This document shows, piece after piece, positions 1 to 10,250 of a stretch of DNA of 34,206 bases (its first letter is position 1; each line of letters begins with the position of its first letter). Both the position numbers and the translations under genes were made by a program. Source of the stretch: Nemertoderma westbladi (Eukaryota > Xenacoelomorpha > Nemertodermatida > Nemertodermatidae); NCBI GenBank assembly GCA_032718475.1, contig JAUCBJ010004905.1, positions 1 to 34,206 of the forward strand, given 5' to 3'. Under the pieces are notes generated by a model. It saw nothing but the letters and a program-made list of their open reading frames with translations, had not been told where the DNA came from and did not search any database.

Positions 1-1
1 G

Positions 2-811
2 AAATCCTGCAAGTACCTAACTGATCTAGACTTTGCTGATGACTTAGGAGTACTCTCAGAATCATTAGAGGGAGCCCAGCGGCTCCTCAGCTCATTAGAA
101 CATGCTGCTTCTAGTGTTGGTCTTTTTATTAACTCCAGAAAGACCAAAATTCTGACAGTTAACTTTGAAAGTCCTCAGCAAGTCTCTGATCGGATGAGCA
201 TAAGCTCAAAGGATGGTATGCTTGAGCATGTGGACGACTTCTGTTACCTGGGATCATGGATCCGGAAGTCAGGTGAGGACCTTCGAATACGTAAGGGAAA
301 GGCATGGGCAGCCTTGAATAGGCTTTCCAGGATTTGGAAGTCACCTAGAATTAATCGGAAACTTAAGGTCCGATTATTTAGAGCAGCAGTAGTTCCAGTA
401 CTCCTCTACGGGAGTCCATGCTGGGCTCTAACTGCTGAGGACACCAAATCTCTGGATGGCACATTCACAAGAATGCTACGCCGGGTACATTGTGTCAAGT
501 ACAATGCACACATCTCCAACCAGACACTATATAACATTGGAGGTGTCTCATTGGTTCCCCCAAGCTTGACACTAGAACAAAATCGCCTCCGCTTTGCAGG
601 ACATTGCTTTCGCCGTGAGGACCAGCCAGTGCATAATCTTGTACTTTGGCAGCCTCATGGAGTGAATAAGCATGGTGGACAGCCCATGACTTTCTTGGGA
701 CGCATCTTAAAGGACACTGGCCTTAAAGATGCGGATGATCTAGCAAATGTCATGGGTAATAGGGAGTTGTGGCGGTGCAATTTTGTTGACAAGCCGGCAC
801 AGCATTCTTAA
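2..811 (+). pseudogene. LINE reverse transcriptase, C-terminal part (5'-truncated by window edge)
   Basis: One frame is open from base 2 to the stop at 809-811, well upstream of the first ATG at 194. Near its start it reads LDFADD, the catalytic motif of LINE reverse transcriptases, followed by a GLFINSRKTK-type palm motif. After that come FCYLGSWI, a KAWAALNRLSRIWKS stretch, VPVLLYGSPCW, and a tail with RMLRR and NRLRFAGHC. This order is the usual C-terminal third of RTE/craniofacial-development-protein-2-like LINE polymerases; the clade is a guess. Such an ORF copies element RNA at a nicked target. No frameshift is visible in the part shown, so this may be a fairly young 3' fragment. The N-terminal endonuclease and fingers lie outside the window, so I cannot say whether the copy is intact. 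No clear poly(A) tail follows the stop. Confidence 0.85.
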
Positions 812-1130
812 AAATGCAGCTGCAATGCAGCATGCCGATTCTAGTAGTATAGATTCATAAATGACCGCACATGTTGTTTGTTTCTAAGTTATCGCCTGTG
901 TTATGGAACTAAACTAAATTATTGCCAGTCATAACTAAACTTAACTATCATAACGGAAACACTGTAGCTGGTTGTAAATTCGCCTGGGGAGTATTTTTCG
1001 AATGGCAATTACACAAAATTATTAATGATACCGATGGATGTACTGTATCTATCGTAAGTCTTGGTCATAAGACGGATTTATTGAAGACAATCAATCATCC
1101 ATATTATTATTACATACTCAAATCACATTT
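812..1130. other. Non-coding gap after LINE fragment
   Basis: I see no gene or clear repeat here. The short open frame in this stretch has no recognisable motif and a low-complexity composition, so I do not call it. The first part is probably 3' UTR of the LINE fragment. Confidence 0.5.
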
Positions 1131-1792
1131 GGCCCTCTAGCGGCAGACTGGAGAACTGCAGATGGATTCGCCTCCTTTGAAAGTCACAGCTAATGGTCTA
1201 ATACATATCTGCCAAGTTTCAGCTTAAACGGATTAAAAGCAAAGAAATGGGAGGGCATTTAATGTTTAGACATGTGGCCCTCTAGCGGGAGACCATTGCA
1301 CTGATGGTGTCTGAAAGTCTCTCAAAAATCTCAACTTTAGCTCATATTGATACCTACAAATTTTCAACTTGGCAGCTTTAAATCCGACAAAGTTATTAGC
1401 ATGTCAAAATCGTAACGACGACAACGATTTCACTTTCAGACCTTTGGCCCTCTAGCGGCAGACTGGAGAACTGCAGTTGGATTCGCCTCCTTTGAAAGTC
1501 ACAGCTAATGGTCTAATACATATCTGCCAAGTTTCAGCTTAAACGGATTAAAAGCAAAGAAATGGGAGGGCATTTAATGTTTAGACATGTGGCCCTCTAG
1601 CGGGAGACCATTGCACTGATGGTGTCTGAAAGTCTCTCAAAAATCTCAACTTTTGCTCATATTGATACCTACAAATTTTCAACTTGGCAGCTTTAAATCC
1701 GACAAAGTTATTAGCATGTCAAAATCGTAACGACGACGACGATGACGACGACAACGACGACGACGACGACAACGACGACGACGACAACTATT
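1131..1792. repeat. 315-bp tandem duplication ending in GAC/AAC microsatellite
   Basis: The word GGCCCTCTAGCGG occurs at 1131, 1276, 1446 and 1591. The spacings of 145, 170 and 145 bases mean that a unit of about 315 bp, itself made of two related halves, is present twice (1131-1445 and 1446 on). The copies are almost identical, so the duplication is recent. The second copy runs into a GAC/AAC-rich microsatellite at about 1722-1792. This looks like a dispersed, non-coding repeat family with a microsatellite at its 3' end. I do not recognise the family. Confidence 0.85.
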
Positions 1793-1885
1793 TGCATAAA
1801 TTGACCCACCCCCTAACAGTGTCAATTCGCTAAGGCTCCGCCAACTTCGTGGCTCGCCCCACCGCCAAATTAGTGGCTCGCCCCA

Positions 1886-3241
1886 CAGCCTACCCCGCTT
1901 GCATTAAAGATAATACTGAGGTCATCGACGTAGATATTATAGAATATCGGAGAAATAATTCTCCCCTGTCCAGTGCCATTGGTTACATGGAATGAGGTAG
2001 AGAGCACACCGTCCCAGCATACCTGCAGTAATTGAGTAACAGAACTCAGAATAGGTACCAGAACTTAATCAGACAAACTATATAAACAGGTACACCACGG
2101 TTAAGTAGTTTGTTGAAAAGGTAATAATGGTTAACGCGGTCGAATGCCTTGGAGGCATCGAGCATACAGACATAGACACACGAGTTGTGGGCCAGATAAT
2201 AATTTACAATCTCCTTTAATGTGTACAGACACATTTCGGTACCTGACTTTGGTTTAAAGTCGAATTGATTATTCGCGGTGGCAAGACACTCTATGCATCG
2301 AACCAAAATAACCTTTTCAACAAGCTTGCTGAATATAGTAGAAAGGGCAATGCCCCGATAATTATCCTTACTGGTAAGGTCACCGGTTCTGTCCTTAACT
2401 AATGGTATAAGAGTTGACTCCATCATTGCTGACGGCAAATAACTGTGAATGAATACGGCATTAACTAAAATGCAGATTGCACATACTAGATTATAGCCGA
2501 AGCCATATAAGAAATGTTCAGCAGACAGTCCATCAGGGCCAGTGGCCTTACCAGTAGGAAGGCTGTTTATAGCATCAACAACTTCCTTAAAAGATACCGA
2601 AGAGAAACCAAACTTAGAAAAGTCACCTAAACGGCTATCAACTGATGCACTGCCGGTATCATCAGCCACACAGTTATGTAACTCTTTGAAATGATTCATC
2701 CAAATATTGCTAATATCAGTAGAGCCACAGCAACCGCCTACCTTATTAGGAAGGGGCGTTTTAGTGTCCTTGTTGCTACGGATTTGAGACCAAAAGTCTT
2801 TGGTTGAAGAGTCAGAAATCAAACTTTCAGCAATTTTTTCATTCCGAATAATAGATTCGTTTTTCTTGCATTGTCGCAGAGCAAGTTTAAAGCGAGCTTT
2901 GCAACATGCGTACTCATCAAGAATACGTCCCTGCCGAGGGGCCCCACAGTTGCGCCACAGGGTAAAGGCTGACCTAGATTGATTATATTTATCTTTCACA
3001 TGGTCATTCCAACCAGGAATGTGTTTGTGCCCATGGGATGAATCATTTTTATTATTTTGTTTAATAAATGTTTCACTGGATTGAAGAAGAACTTTAACAA
3101 TTTGCTGATAAAGATCATCAATGTCCGACTGATGAGACTGGCAGGACGGCTCTTTACAGTTAAATAGATTATTATTATTAATAACAGCACCAAGTAACTC
3201 ATTTACTCTGCCTGCATAACCATTAATATCGTATCGATAAT
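1886..3241 (-). pseudogene. CR1/L2/jockey-like LINE reverse transcriptase fragment
   Basis: Read on the minus strand, coding sense begins near 3241, upstream of the first in-frame start-like codon at 2999. A PGWN linker motif typical of the region between endonuclease and RT comes first. Then follow TGPDGLSAEHF, IPLVKD, DNYRGIALS and the palm motif A DASKAFDRVNH. The long frame stops at 2046. The next motifs (a TNGTGQG-like B motif and the catalytic YVDD at 1921-1932) continue in another frame, so at least one frameshift is present. Similarity stops near 1886, where two copies of a GTGGCTCGCCCCAC word (1848-1888) begin, so the 3' part of the polymerase is missing. The 5' side ends at the inverted repeat of the neighbouring composite element. 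A dead, twice-truncated LINE; the clade assignment is approximate. Confidence 0.85.
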
Positions 3242-3251
3242 ACTATTTTAA

Positions 3252-3440
3252 AACGGCAGTGATTTTTTATGTCCTTTTATTTGACTTTTTTGTCCTCCTT
3301 TTTTAACGAATTGTGCATAATGACTTTTGTTGTCCCTTTAATGACTTTTGTTGTCCTTTAATGAGTTTTTATGTATGTATTTCTTCAAACTGTCAGGGTG
3401 CTGATTTCTGGACTGTCAGACAGTTGGTTTCTACTAGTTT
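3252..3440 (+). repeat. Left terminal inverted repeat of a composite DNA element
   Basis: This segment is the reverse complement, with small differences, of about 22640-22853. Both ends read inward from GGCAGTGATTTTTTATGTCC, pass a run of GACTTTTGTTGTCC-like words, and continue to a CTGTCAGACAGTTGG-type palindromic segment. A TTAA lies at each outer edge (3248-3251 and 22854-22857), which may be a target duplication, but the one-base difference next to it leaves this open. The left arm abuts the end of the LINE fragment. Confidence 0.8.
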
Positions 3441-4298
3441 GTAACACGTTGGTCTTTCGAGGTGAAAATTTCAGAATATGTTTGGAAAAATAACCTCCTC
3501 ACTTGGTAGAAAGATTATTACGATCGAACCATCGAACTCTGATATTTTGACATCTAACCATATTTATTTTTAAAATTCTCAAAAAACGGCGTTTTTTAAA
3601 CAAAAAATGTTAAATTACTCAATTTAATTTAAGTTTTTCCAAAACATTTTTCTACCAACTGACCAGGGTACATTTACAAACCGATCTGGAAAGTTTCATC
3701 CACTTTGGTGGAAAAATAGCGGAGCCTTAGCCTTTAGAAGTTAAAAAACATGAAACTGAGAAAAACAACAACAAAATTGTATATAAAACTTAATAATTTA
3801 TAAAGACCGATCGATTATATTTCAAAGCGTTTGTGTTGTATATGCATAAGTGTCAATTTCAAAGTTTTAGATTTTCCCTTTTGACTTATTTCATTGCAAG
3901 CACCCAGTATTTGAGTGCTGGAATGCTACATTTTAAGCTATATCAATGTTCAATAACAAGTCTGTCCGTCTGTCTGTACTGGCCTCCAAATCTGCACTTT
4001 TACTCCGCCTTCCCCCACCACGCTGCCCTTCTTTTTTCCTCTTTGTTGGCCTTGGAATTATTGCATTATAGAAATATAGCAGTAGTACCAGTATACAGTA
4101 GTTTAGACTATTATCAAATCTATACATATATATAAGTACTACTGATATAGACCTATCTGCATATAAGACACAATTGTAGCAGTATACTGTAGTTTAGACA
4201 ATTATCAAATATATACTTTACATAAATACTATACTGATATAGGCCTATCTGCATATAATGCAGAATAGGTAATTTAACTACGCAATAATTTTTATGAG
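3441..4298. other. Non-coding interior of the TIR element, with a 100-bp direct duplication
   Basis: I find no protein-coding signal; the open frames here are short and without motifs. At 4078-4177 and 4178-4260 a unit of about 100 bp is repeated, sharing CAGTAGTTTAGAC / CTGTAGTTTAGAC and a TATCTGCATATAA end. The rest is AT-rich. Confidence 0.6.
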
Positions 4299-5345
4299 TA
4301 TAACTTTTCGCCGTATCCGTATCCGTATGCATTTGCCGTATCCGTTTGCACATACGCGTATGTGCGTATGTAATGGATTCCTATGGAGAATAATCCGTAT
4401 GTGATTTTAAAGATTAGGCATTGCGGACCAGTAAGAAGTGCACAACACGCATGCAGACTGAAGACAGGTAGGCTTACTTAAAGCTAAGTGATTTAAAGAG
4501 TGTGGCTGCCGCAACCTTATGTCAATTAAACAATGCAGGACAGGTCCAGGATGATTGACAGATGATGTCCTTCAGCCCCGGCTGCCCGGGATGCGCCACA
4601 GCGCTTGTTTTATTGTACTAACTCACACCTGGCCGCCCGGTTGGACTTAGATTAATTACTGGCACTCGTGTTGGACTCGCTGACACGTGGTTTGACTAAG
4701 TATGGCACTAGTTGGACTTGTTGGCACTTGCCCGCATATGGTTAACTATATAATGGCCCCGAAACAGCGAAAGTAAAGGTATATTATATGTTAATAAATT
4801 CACAAAGTAGGACAGACTGGCACGCCGGTTTTCAATATCTGTGCGAATGTTTATTCCCTTAGCATTCTCATTGCTGCCTCTATCATCTATACTATACTAC
4901 TGTATGTTAGTGCCATATACTGTAGCAACCAACAACATTCTATAGCCAGTTTGGTGGAAAAACAGTTCAAAAATAAATCACGGTTGGTTAGTTTTCCAAG
5001 CGGCGTCAAGTAGAGTTAACTGGTTAATAGGTACTGCACTGCTGGCGCATCCCGGGGCTGGCGGACACCGGCTGTCACTCATCCTGGACCTGTCCTGCAT
5101 TGTTCTGTTGTTTATTTGACATAAGGTTAGCGGCAGCCACACTCTTTAAATCACTTAGCTTTAAGTAGGCCTACCTGTCTTCAGTCTGCATGTGTGCTGT
5201 GCACTTCTTACTGTTCCGCAATGCCTAATCTCTAAAATCACATTCGGATTATTCTCCATAGGAATCCATTACTGCATTACATACGCACATACGCGTATGT
5301 ACATATGGATACGGCGAATGCATACGGATAAGGCGAAAAGTTATA
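4299..5345. mobile_element. Foldback / MITE-like element with 300-bp inverted arms
   Basis: The left arm 4299-4598 and the right arm 5042-5345 are near-complete reverse complements. Shared landmarks are TAACTTTTCGCCGTATCCG at the outer tip, CATACGCGTATG, GGATTCCTATGGAGAATAAT, a GACTGAAGACAGGTAGGC stretch and GGGATGCGCCA at the inner end. The 443-bp centre has no coding sense. The outermost bases are TATA on both sides, so a TA or TATA target duplication cannot be told from the arm itself. Such long-armed elements without a transposase are non-autonomous and could fold into a large hairpin. It lies inside the larger inverted-repeat block, so it is either a nested insertion or part of that element. 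Confidence 0.88.
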
Positions 5346-5383
5346 CCCAATTTCATTGTCCGTTTAAATCACTCATGATATCC

Positions 5384-5592
5384 TTTTTTTTACTTTTTAC
5401 GTCCTCCAGAAATTTACCGTTAGGTTAACCATGCTACCATGCTACCGGTTTCTCTACTGCTGTTCTCTCAGGCTCAGTACCGGTATTAGTTTTTTTTTAC
5501 TTTTTATGTCCTCCAGAAATTTACCGTTAGGTTCCATGCTACCGGTTTCTCTACTGCTGTTCTCTCAGGCTATCAGTACCGGTATATTAGTA
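5384..5592. repeat. Imperfect tandem duplication, period about 105 bp
   Basis: Two copies share a T-run followed by TACTTTTTATGTCCTCC, CAGAAATTTACCGTTAGGTT, a CCATGCTACCGGTTTCTC segment and CAGTACCGGTAT. The first copy carries a short extra CCATGCTA. It is non-coding. Confidence 0.8.
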
Positions 5593-5750
5593 TATAGAGC
5601 ACTATTTTGCAGTATTGCTGTATTGTACAGTTGTATGTACAGATATAGGTATAAAGCAGGTATTTTAGTACCGGCACCGGTACTGCTGTAGGCCTACTGT
5701 GTAGCCTACCATTTAAATACGGTAATATGGTAGGCCTACCGGTTGACCGG

Positions 5751-6022
5751 TTGTTTTGGTTAGAAAATCCCGCCTCTGAAACCTGCTCCTTTCCCTGATT
5801 TGGTAAAGTGACCGTTTATTGTTTTGGTTAGAAAGGCCCGCCTCTGTAACCTGCTCCTTTCCTTCATTTTGTAAAGTGACTGTTTATTGTTTTGGTTAGA
5901 AAATCCCGCCTCTGTAACCTGCCCCTTTCCCTTAATTATAGTTAAATGATCGTTTATTGTTTTGGTTAAAAATCCCGCCTCTGTAACCTGCTCCTTTCCC
6001 TCAATTAGATAAGTGATCGTTT
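5751..6022. repeat. Minisatellite, left half (four units of 67-70 bp)
   Basis: The word GTTTTGGTTA recurs at 5753, 5821, 5889 and 5959, each followed by CCCGCCTCTG and ACCTGCTCCTTTCC (or a close variant), giving units of 68-70 bp. The fourth unit is cut at 6022 by the LTR retrotransposon. The array resumes at 22249 in the same phase: with the retrotransposon and one CGTTT removed, the step from 5959 to the next unit is 67 bp. Confidence 0.93.
6018..6022 (+). repeat. Target-site duplication CGTTT (left)
   Basis: The five bases before the 5' LTR are CGTTT and match 22249-22253 right after the 3' LTR. A 5-bp duplication is usual for BEL/Pao integration, and its perfect state shows both LTR ends are intact. 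Confidence 0.93.
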
Positions 6023-7102
6023 TGTAAAAGCTTTTGCGGACTTATCTAGTCATTTTCACGCAATGCGCAGAATACTCTAAAATAACCCTAAAATTGTTCA
6101 ACTACGTGCTGACGAAATCTGTCAGCTGATTCTTTGTATATGTGGAACTCTTTGTCCTGGCTTGTTGGGCCAATCAGAGCAATCTTCTCTGTTATACTAA
6201 CGGAGACCTACCTGAGAACTAGCGCAATGCATTATGGTTATTATTTTTCTGAGAATTAGATTCAGCTCAGAATTCTGTGCTTCTGTACAGAAGTTTCAGA
6301 CTTTAGCCCAAGGAACATCTGATGGCTTTAGTTATAAGAATGTAAATCTATTAACTACCTGCTGGTCATACACTTATTTCATATGACTCTCAATTCGTAC
6401 GACTGGAACTGGACTTGTAACACATATTGACTGTTCACCGCACTGTTTTACTTCTGTTTTATATTGTATTAATTGTTGTTTATATTAGTGGATGTTATAT
6501 TTGGAGAATACCGATAAATAATCATAATCCCCTCAATCTTATTGATTACTGAGGTAAGTGGAGAAAGAGTCTACCGGTAGCAACTGCGACTTAAATTATA
6601 GTGGTTTTGTGTGAATTAAATGCTATTTCATAATCCCTATGTGTGTCAGTTACAATCCTCCTTTTATATATGATCAAATTCAGTGACTGTCGGCAAATTA
6701 GTGTGAAGTCGTGTGAAGGTTAATAAAGCATCTCCTAAAGAATGCGCTATTTACGAAACTTTGTGGCCATCTAGTTGTGATTAGTATAAGTCATAACTCT
6801 GTTTTTATACTTAAAGCGCCACGTCCTAAAGGAACTGTTAATATTTCCCCGAAAGTAAATATAGTTGTCAGAGATTATATAGTAGCGATCAATCGAATAA
6901 TACAAAGTAGCTTACACCGCAATACTTCCTAAGGAACCCGAATCCAGTCTCCCTCACCGTGGGTCATACGCCGCGCACGGACTGGCTTCGGCAGATATAA
7001 CTTCAGTACACCAGGTAATTGGTAAGGGCTAAAGTCGATTCATAAACAAAAGGACAATTAAAATTGGCAGGTTAAACTGCTAAAGGTCTGAAAGCGCGAA
7101 CA
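6023..7102 (+). repeat. 5' LTR of the BEL/Pao element (1,080 bp)
   Basis: It starts TGTAAAAGC and ends GCGCGAACA, matching 21129-22248. By eye I count roughly two dozen substitutions and three indels: about 22 bp missing here near 6105, about 20 bp missing in a GTGTGAAG-repeat area near 6710, and about 2 bp extra near 6664. A candidate polyadenylation hexamer AATAAA lies at 6722-6727. A possible TATA-like word (TTTTTATACTT) lies near 6802-6812. I cannot place the U3/R/U5 borders from sequence alone. Confidence 0.95.
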
Positions 7103-8935
7103 TTAATAGATTTACGACTCTTTATTGCGCAGTAGGCAATAAATAGATTTTGTCTAATGTTCTGGTAGAACATTAATATATTTCATTCTTTATTGCTCAG
7201 TAGGCAATAAACCCAAAACGTACCGGTAGGGCGGTAAACTGTAGGCCTGATCCGAACCGGTACTTACAGGTACAACAGTATTATTTGATTGTGATATATT
7301 GTATATTAGTAGGCTGTTTAAGAGAGTAGGGACTGTACACCCCTTATTTCTTTTAGAGCTTACTTATTTCTGTCAGTTTTATTTATCTGTAAGTGTAATA
7401 TTGAGCAGAAGGCGTGTAAGCCTGCTCAGATTGTGTAAATAATTTGTAGGCCGGATTGTTGTCTAACTATTGTTAGGTCTGAGGCGATTGCAGTGTATGT
7501 AGAGTGTCTGTCCGATAAAGTGCTAGTTAGGAAGGTAGAGGCATCGAGTGCTGTAAGGTAAATCCTCCACGAAAGAATAAGTCGTACTACGTAGTTAGAA
7601 CGCCTACTAACTAACCATTTCGGAGTTTGCATATACTGTAGTTTATTTAGGCTTGACAGTAGTCTGCCAACATTTGGTCTGTATTTTGTTTGAATAGTCT
7701 GTACGGGTAGCCTAATATTTATAATTCAGAGTCAATGCAAGTATTCGCAACCTTCAACTCCCCAAGTTAATTCCTTACAGTAATTGTGCTTGTTATGCAT
7801 ACCGTTATAGGTAAATTAACCCTGGTACTACATCAGGGCTGCTTGGCGTAGGTAAAGACTGGTGATTTTGTGCTCCGGTCACTCCAGCAGATACCGTGGT
7901 TCTTTTGGCTGTTCACGTATATTTAACTGCTAGTTATTTGTTGTATAAGTACTTGTACCTAATTTAGGGTTTAGAGTACAGTGCTTTCCTGAAAGTAATA
8001 TAGTGTGTAGGCAGTATACTTGTGTTGTAATGTGGTTAATAGGTCCGTTAGCTCTGGTTGGCTTCGATAATTAACCTCTAGGTATAGGACACTCCGGGTA
8101 CATAACGTAGTACTTATAGTTTAAGACTATAAGTCGTCAGACGGTGGTATTTCCTTATCTGGACAATGCAACTTACTTACTACTACTTTATTGGTTTAAA
8201 ATACTGTAATTTCCTGTCAGTTTGTAAGAACCAGAAATTCTAACTCACTGTTAGTCTGGTTTGTAGATTTCTTGATAAATTACCCTAAAAAATTGTACGT
8301 GTAACTTGTTTACTGTTTATTTAGAGATTGTGTAATCTCAACCCGATTCGTAAGTAATTTGTAGTAATAAGTAACTTAGTTAAGTAGAATTATCAGTATT
8401 AGTGTCTAACAAGTAGCGCTCCACTGAGAGCGTTCAGCTTCTGTGTAGTGACTTCTTATCCAGAAATAATAACATTTATTTCAAATATTGTCAAAACCCA
8501 TTACGGGTATATATATATATTTATAAATTAATTCAATCAGATTTATAAATTAGTAGGCCTGTTATACATCATTTAGGTCTTAATATCAGTTGAACTACTG
8601 CTTAAATATCAGTAATAAAGTAAAAGGGAAGTAATCCCTAAAATTCAGAAAATCAGTTACTATTAAATAATTGACATTACCGGTATTTACGATAAGCTTA
8701 TTATATTTATATAAATTAGGTTAAACTTATATACTGGTATTCTGTGACTGATCCTAGTCTGTAATAATACTTATATATATACTATAAGTGTATACCGGTA
8801 TTTTAATATTAAATATATACCACGTTACACTGAGTAGCGATATCGGTAACTACTAGGTTGACAGTTGATACTGATTTTCCCTAGACTTGCTTCAACTGTC
8901 ATTATAGTAGTAGGCATTCAACTGTAAAATAAATT
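7103..8935 (+). other. Long untranslated leader of the LTR element
   Basis: I see no coding sense in these 1.83 kb. The first bases after the LTR are TTAATAGATT, not the TGG expected of a primer-binding site matching a tRNA 3' end. A 68-bp near-duplication starts at once and carries two hairpins. Further on the DNA is AT-rich with TACCGGTA words and a short TA run near 8508-8520. A leader this long could hold packaging or translation signals, but that is inference. Confidence 0.6.
7121..7211 (+). promoter_or_regulatory. Two matching hairpins just after the 5' LTR
   Basis: At 7121-7143 and 7189-7211 the arms TTTATTGC and GCAATAAA flank a 7-base loop (GCAGTAG and TCAGTAG). They lie 68 bp apart in a duplicated segment whose copies also share GAACATTAATA. 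Duplicated stem-loops next to the LTR are a common place for retroelement dimerisation or packaging signals. The hairpins are plain to see; the role is inferred. Confidence 0.6.
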
Positions 8936-10242
8936 ATGTCTGATACAAAACAAACACTGTCAGATAGTCTCCTGGAAAGAACGATCTGTGACACAGATCA
9001 AAGTATAGAACATCTCAGACCGAAGTCTAAGTCCCCTCCTACTGTAAGAAAGGTTATCCCTACAGTAGTGGTATCGGACCCTAGGCTAGTAAAGCACCAT
9101 AGGTCTATTATAGGCACTAGGGCTCAAGTTAAGCGAGACCAAGAGATGGCTGCCAAACAACAACAGTACCCGAACCGAGAACTTATTTCCCAACTGCGTA
9201 GCAACTCTAGTTCCAACACTGAAGGGTTAACGCCCGAGATCGGAGCAAGGATGGAAGAAGCGGTTTATCCAGACCCACTTCTAATTCTTCCTGGGGCCGT
9301 ACTCACTAGAGTACTTATAGCTGTGGAGGAACATCAAGCGGATTGGATGAGAAATAAGAGATCGACCAGGGACAGTTATGCAGGATACCCGATGGAAGAA
9401 CTAAGGTCTATTGCAGAGACTCAATGGAACTTCCCCGGATCCGGAATCCCGTTTAACTTATCGGAAGCTGCCTGGGAAGACTTATACCGAATGGGGGTAG
9501 TAAGGATCACCCAAGATCCCGCTGTATGGAAGAGGTCAGCAGCAGGATATGTCCAGGGATTCTTCAACTCCTTGGAACGACTAGAAGAACATTTATTCCA
9601 ACAACCACAAGGACCTCAAGAGCAGGGAGAGCTGCTTTATCAAGTGAGAGAACGTATCTTGCAGATCAGATTAGTCCTTTCAGCCTTTGAGGAAGCCTCG
9701 AAGAGAAGCCAAGACACGTCGTTGCAAGTGGCTGTAAAGACTTGGTTCCAACGAGTGAATGTTAAGGTCCAGGGAACGACACAATGGAGGGTTCAGCTAA
9801 CTGAACACATAACCCACGGAGAATCAACAGATGCCACCTTTTCTCATGTGGAAGGCGAAGCGATATCCGAAAAACCTCAGAAGAAGGATGCTATTGACAT
9901 CTATCTGTCGGATTATCAACGATTTATAGGTGACAAAGATATAGGTTACCTAATTTACCTCCTGCGGTGAGAAGGGAACTAGCCAATGTAGACTTAAGTA
10001 ATCAAGGACCGACAGACCAAATTATGAGAGTAGAAAGACTCCCTACTATAGTAGATGAGCCCGAAATAATTAGGCCTGTTAACGAAGCCACTCCTTTGAT
10101 AGAGACCCCTTTACTTCCAGAACCTAACTCTAAATTCCCTTTGCACAGTACTAAACTACCTGTGCCCAGTAGACAACTGCCGGAATCCCAAACAGATCTG
10201 ATAATAATCCAAGAAATTTATATACCGATAATTCGATATTAA
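8936..10242 (+). pseudogene. Unrecognised open region upstream of gag (about 435 codons, one frameshift)
   Basis: The first frame opens with ATG at 8936 (A at -3) and runs 344 codons to a TGA at 9968-9970. Just before that stop, sense moves back one base and continues to the TAA at 10240-10242. The N-terminal part is polar with basic patches. The middle (about residues 110-270) is helix-prone with several tryptophans (ADWMRNKRS, AWEDLYRMGV) and a leucine/glutamate-rich stretch around SLERLEEHLF. The last 90 residues are proline-rich, as in a linker. I recognise no family. Its place suggests a matrix-like Gag part or a separate accessory protein, but the TAA at 10240 lies only 8 bases before the gag ATG in another frame. 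This separates it from the capsid unless another shift is missing. Confidence 0.65.
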
Positions 10243-10250
10243 ATAATACG

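Noticed and set aside
3833-5691. Small proteins in the 3.8-5.7 kb region
   Set aside because: Cysteine/leucine-rich frames in repeats and foldback arms, with no homology I recognise and no conserved start context.
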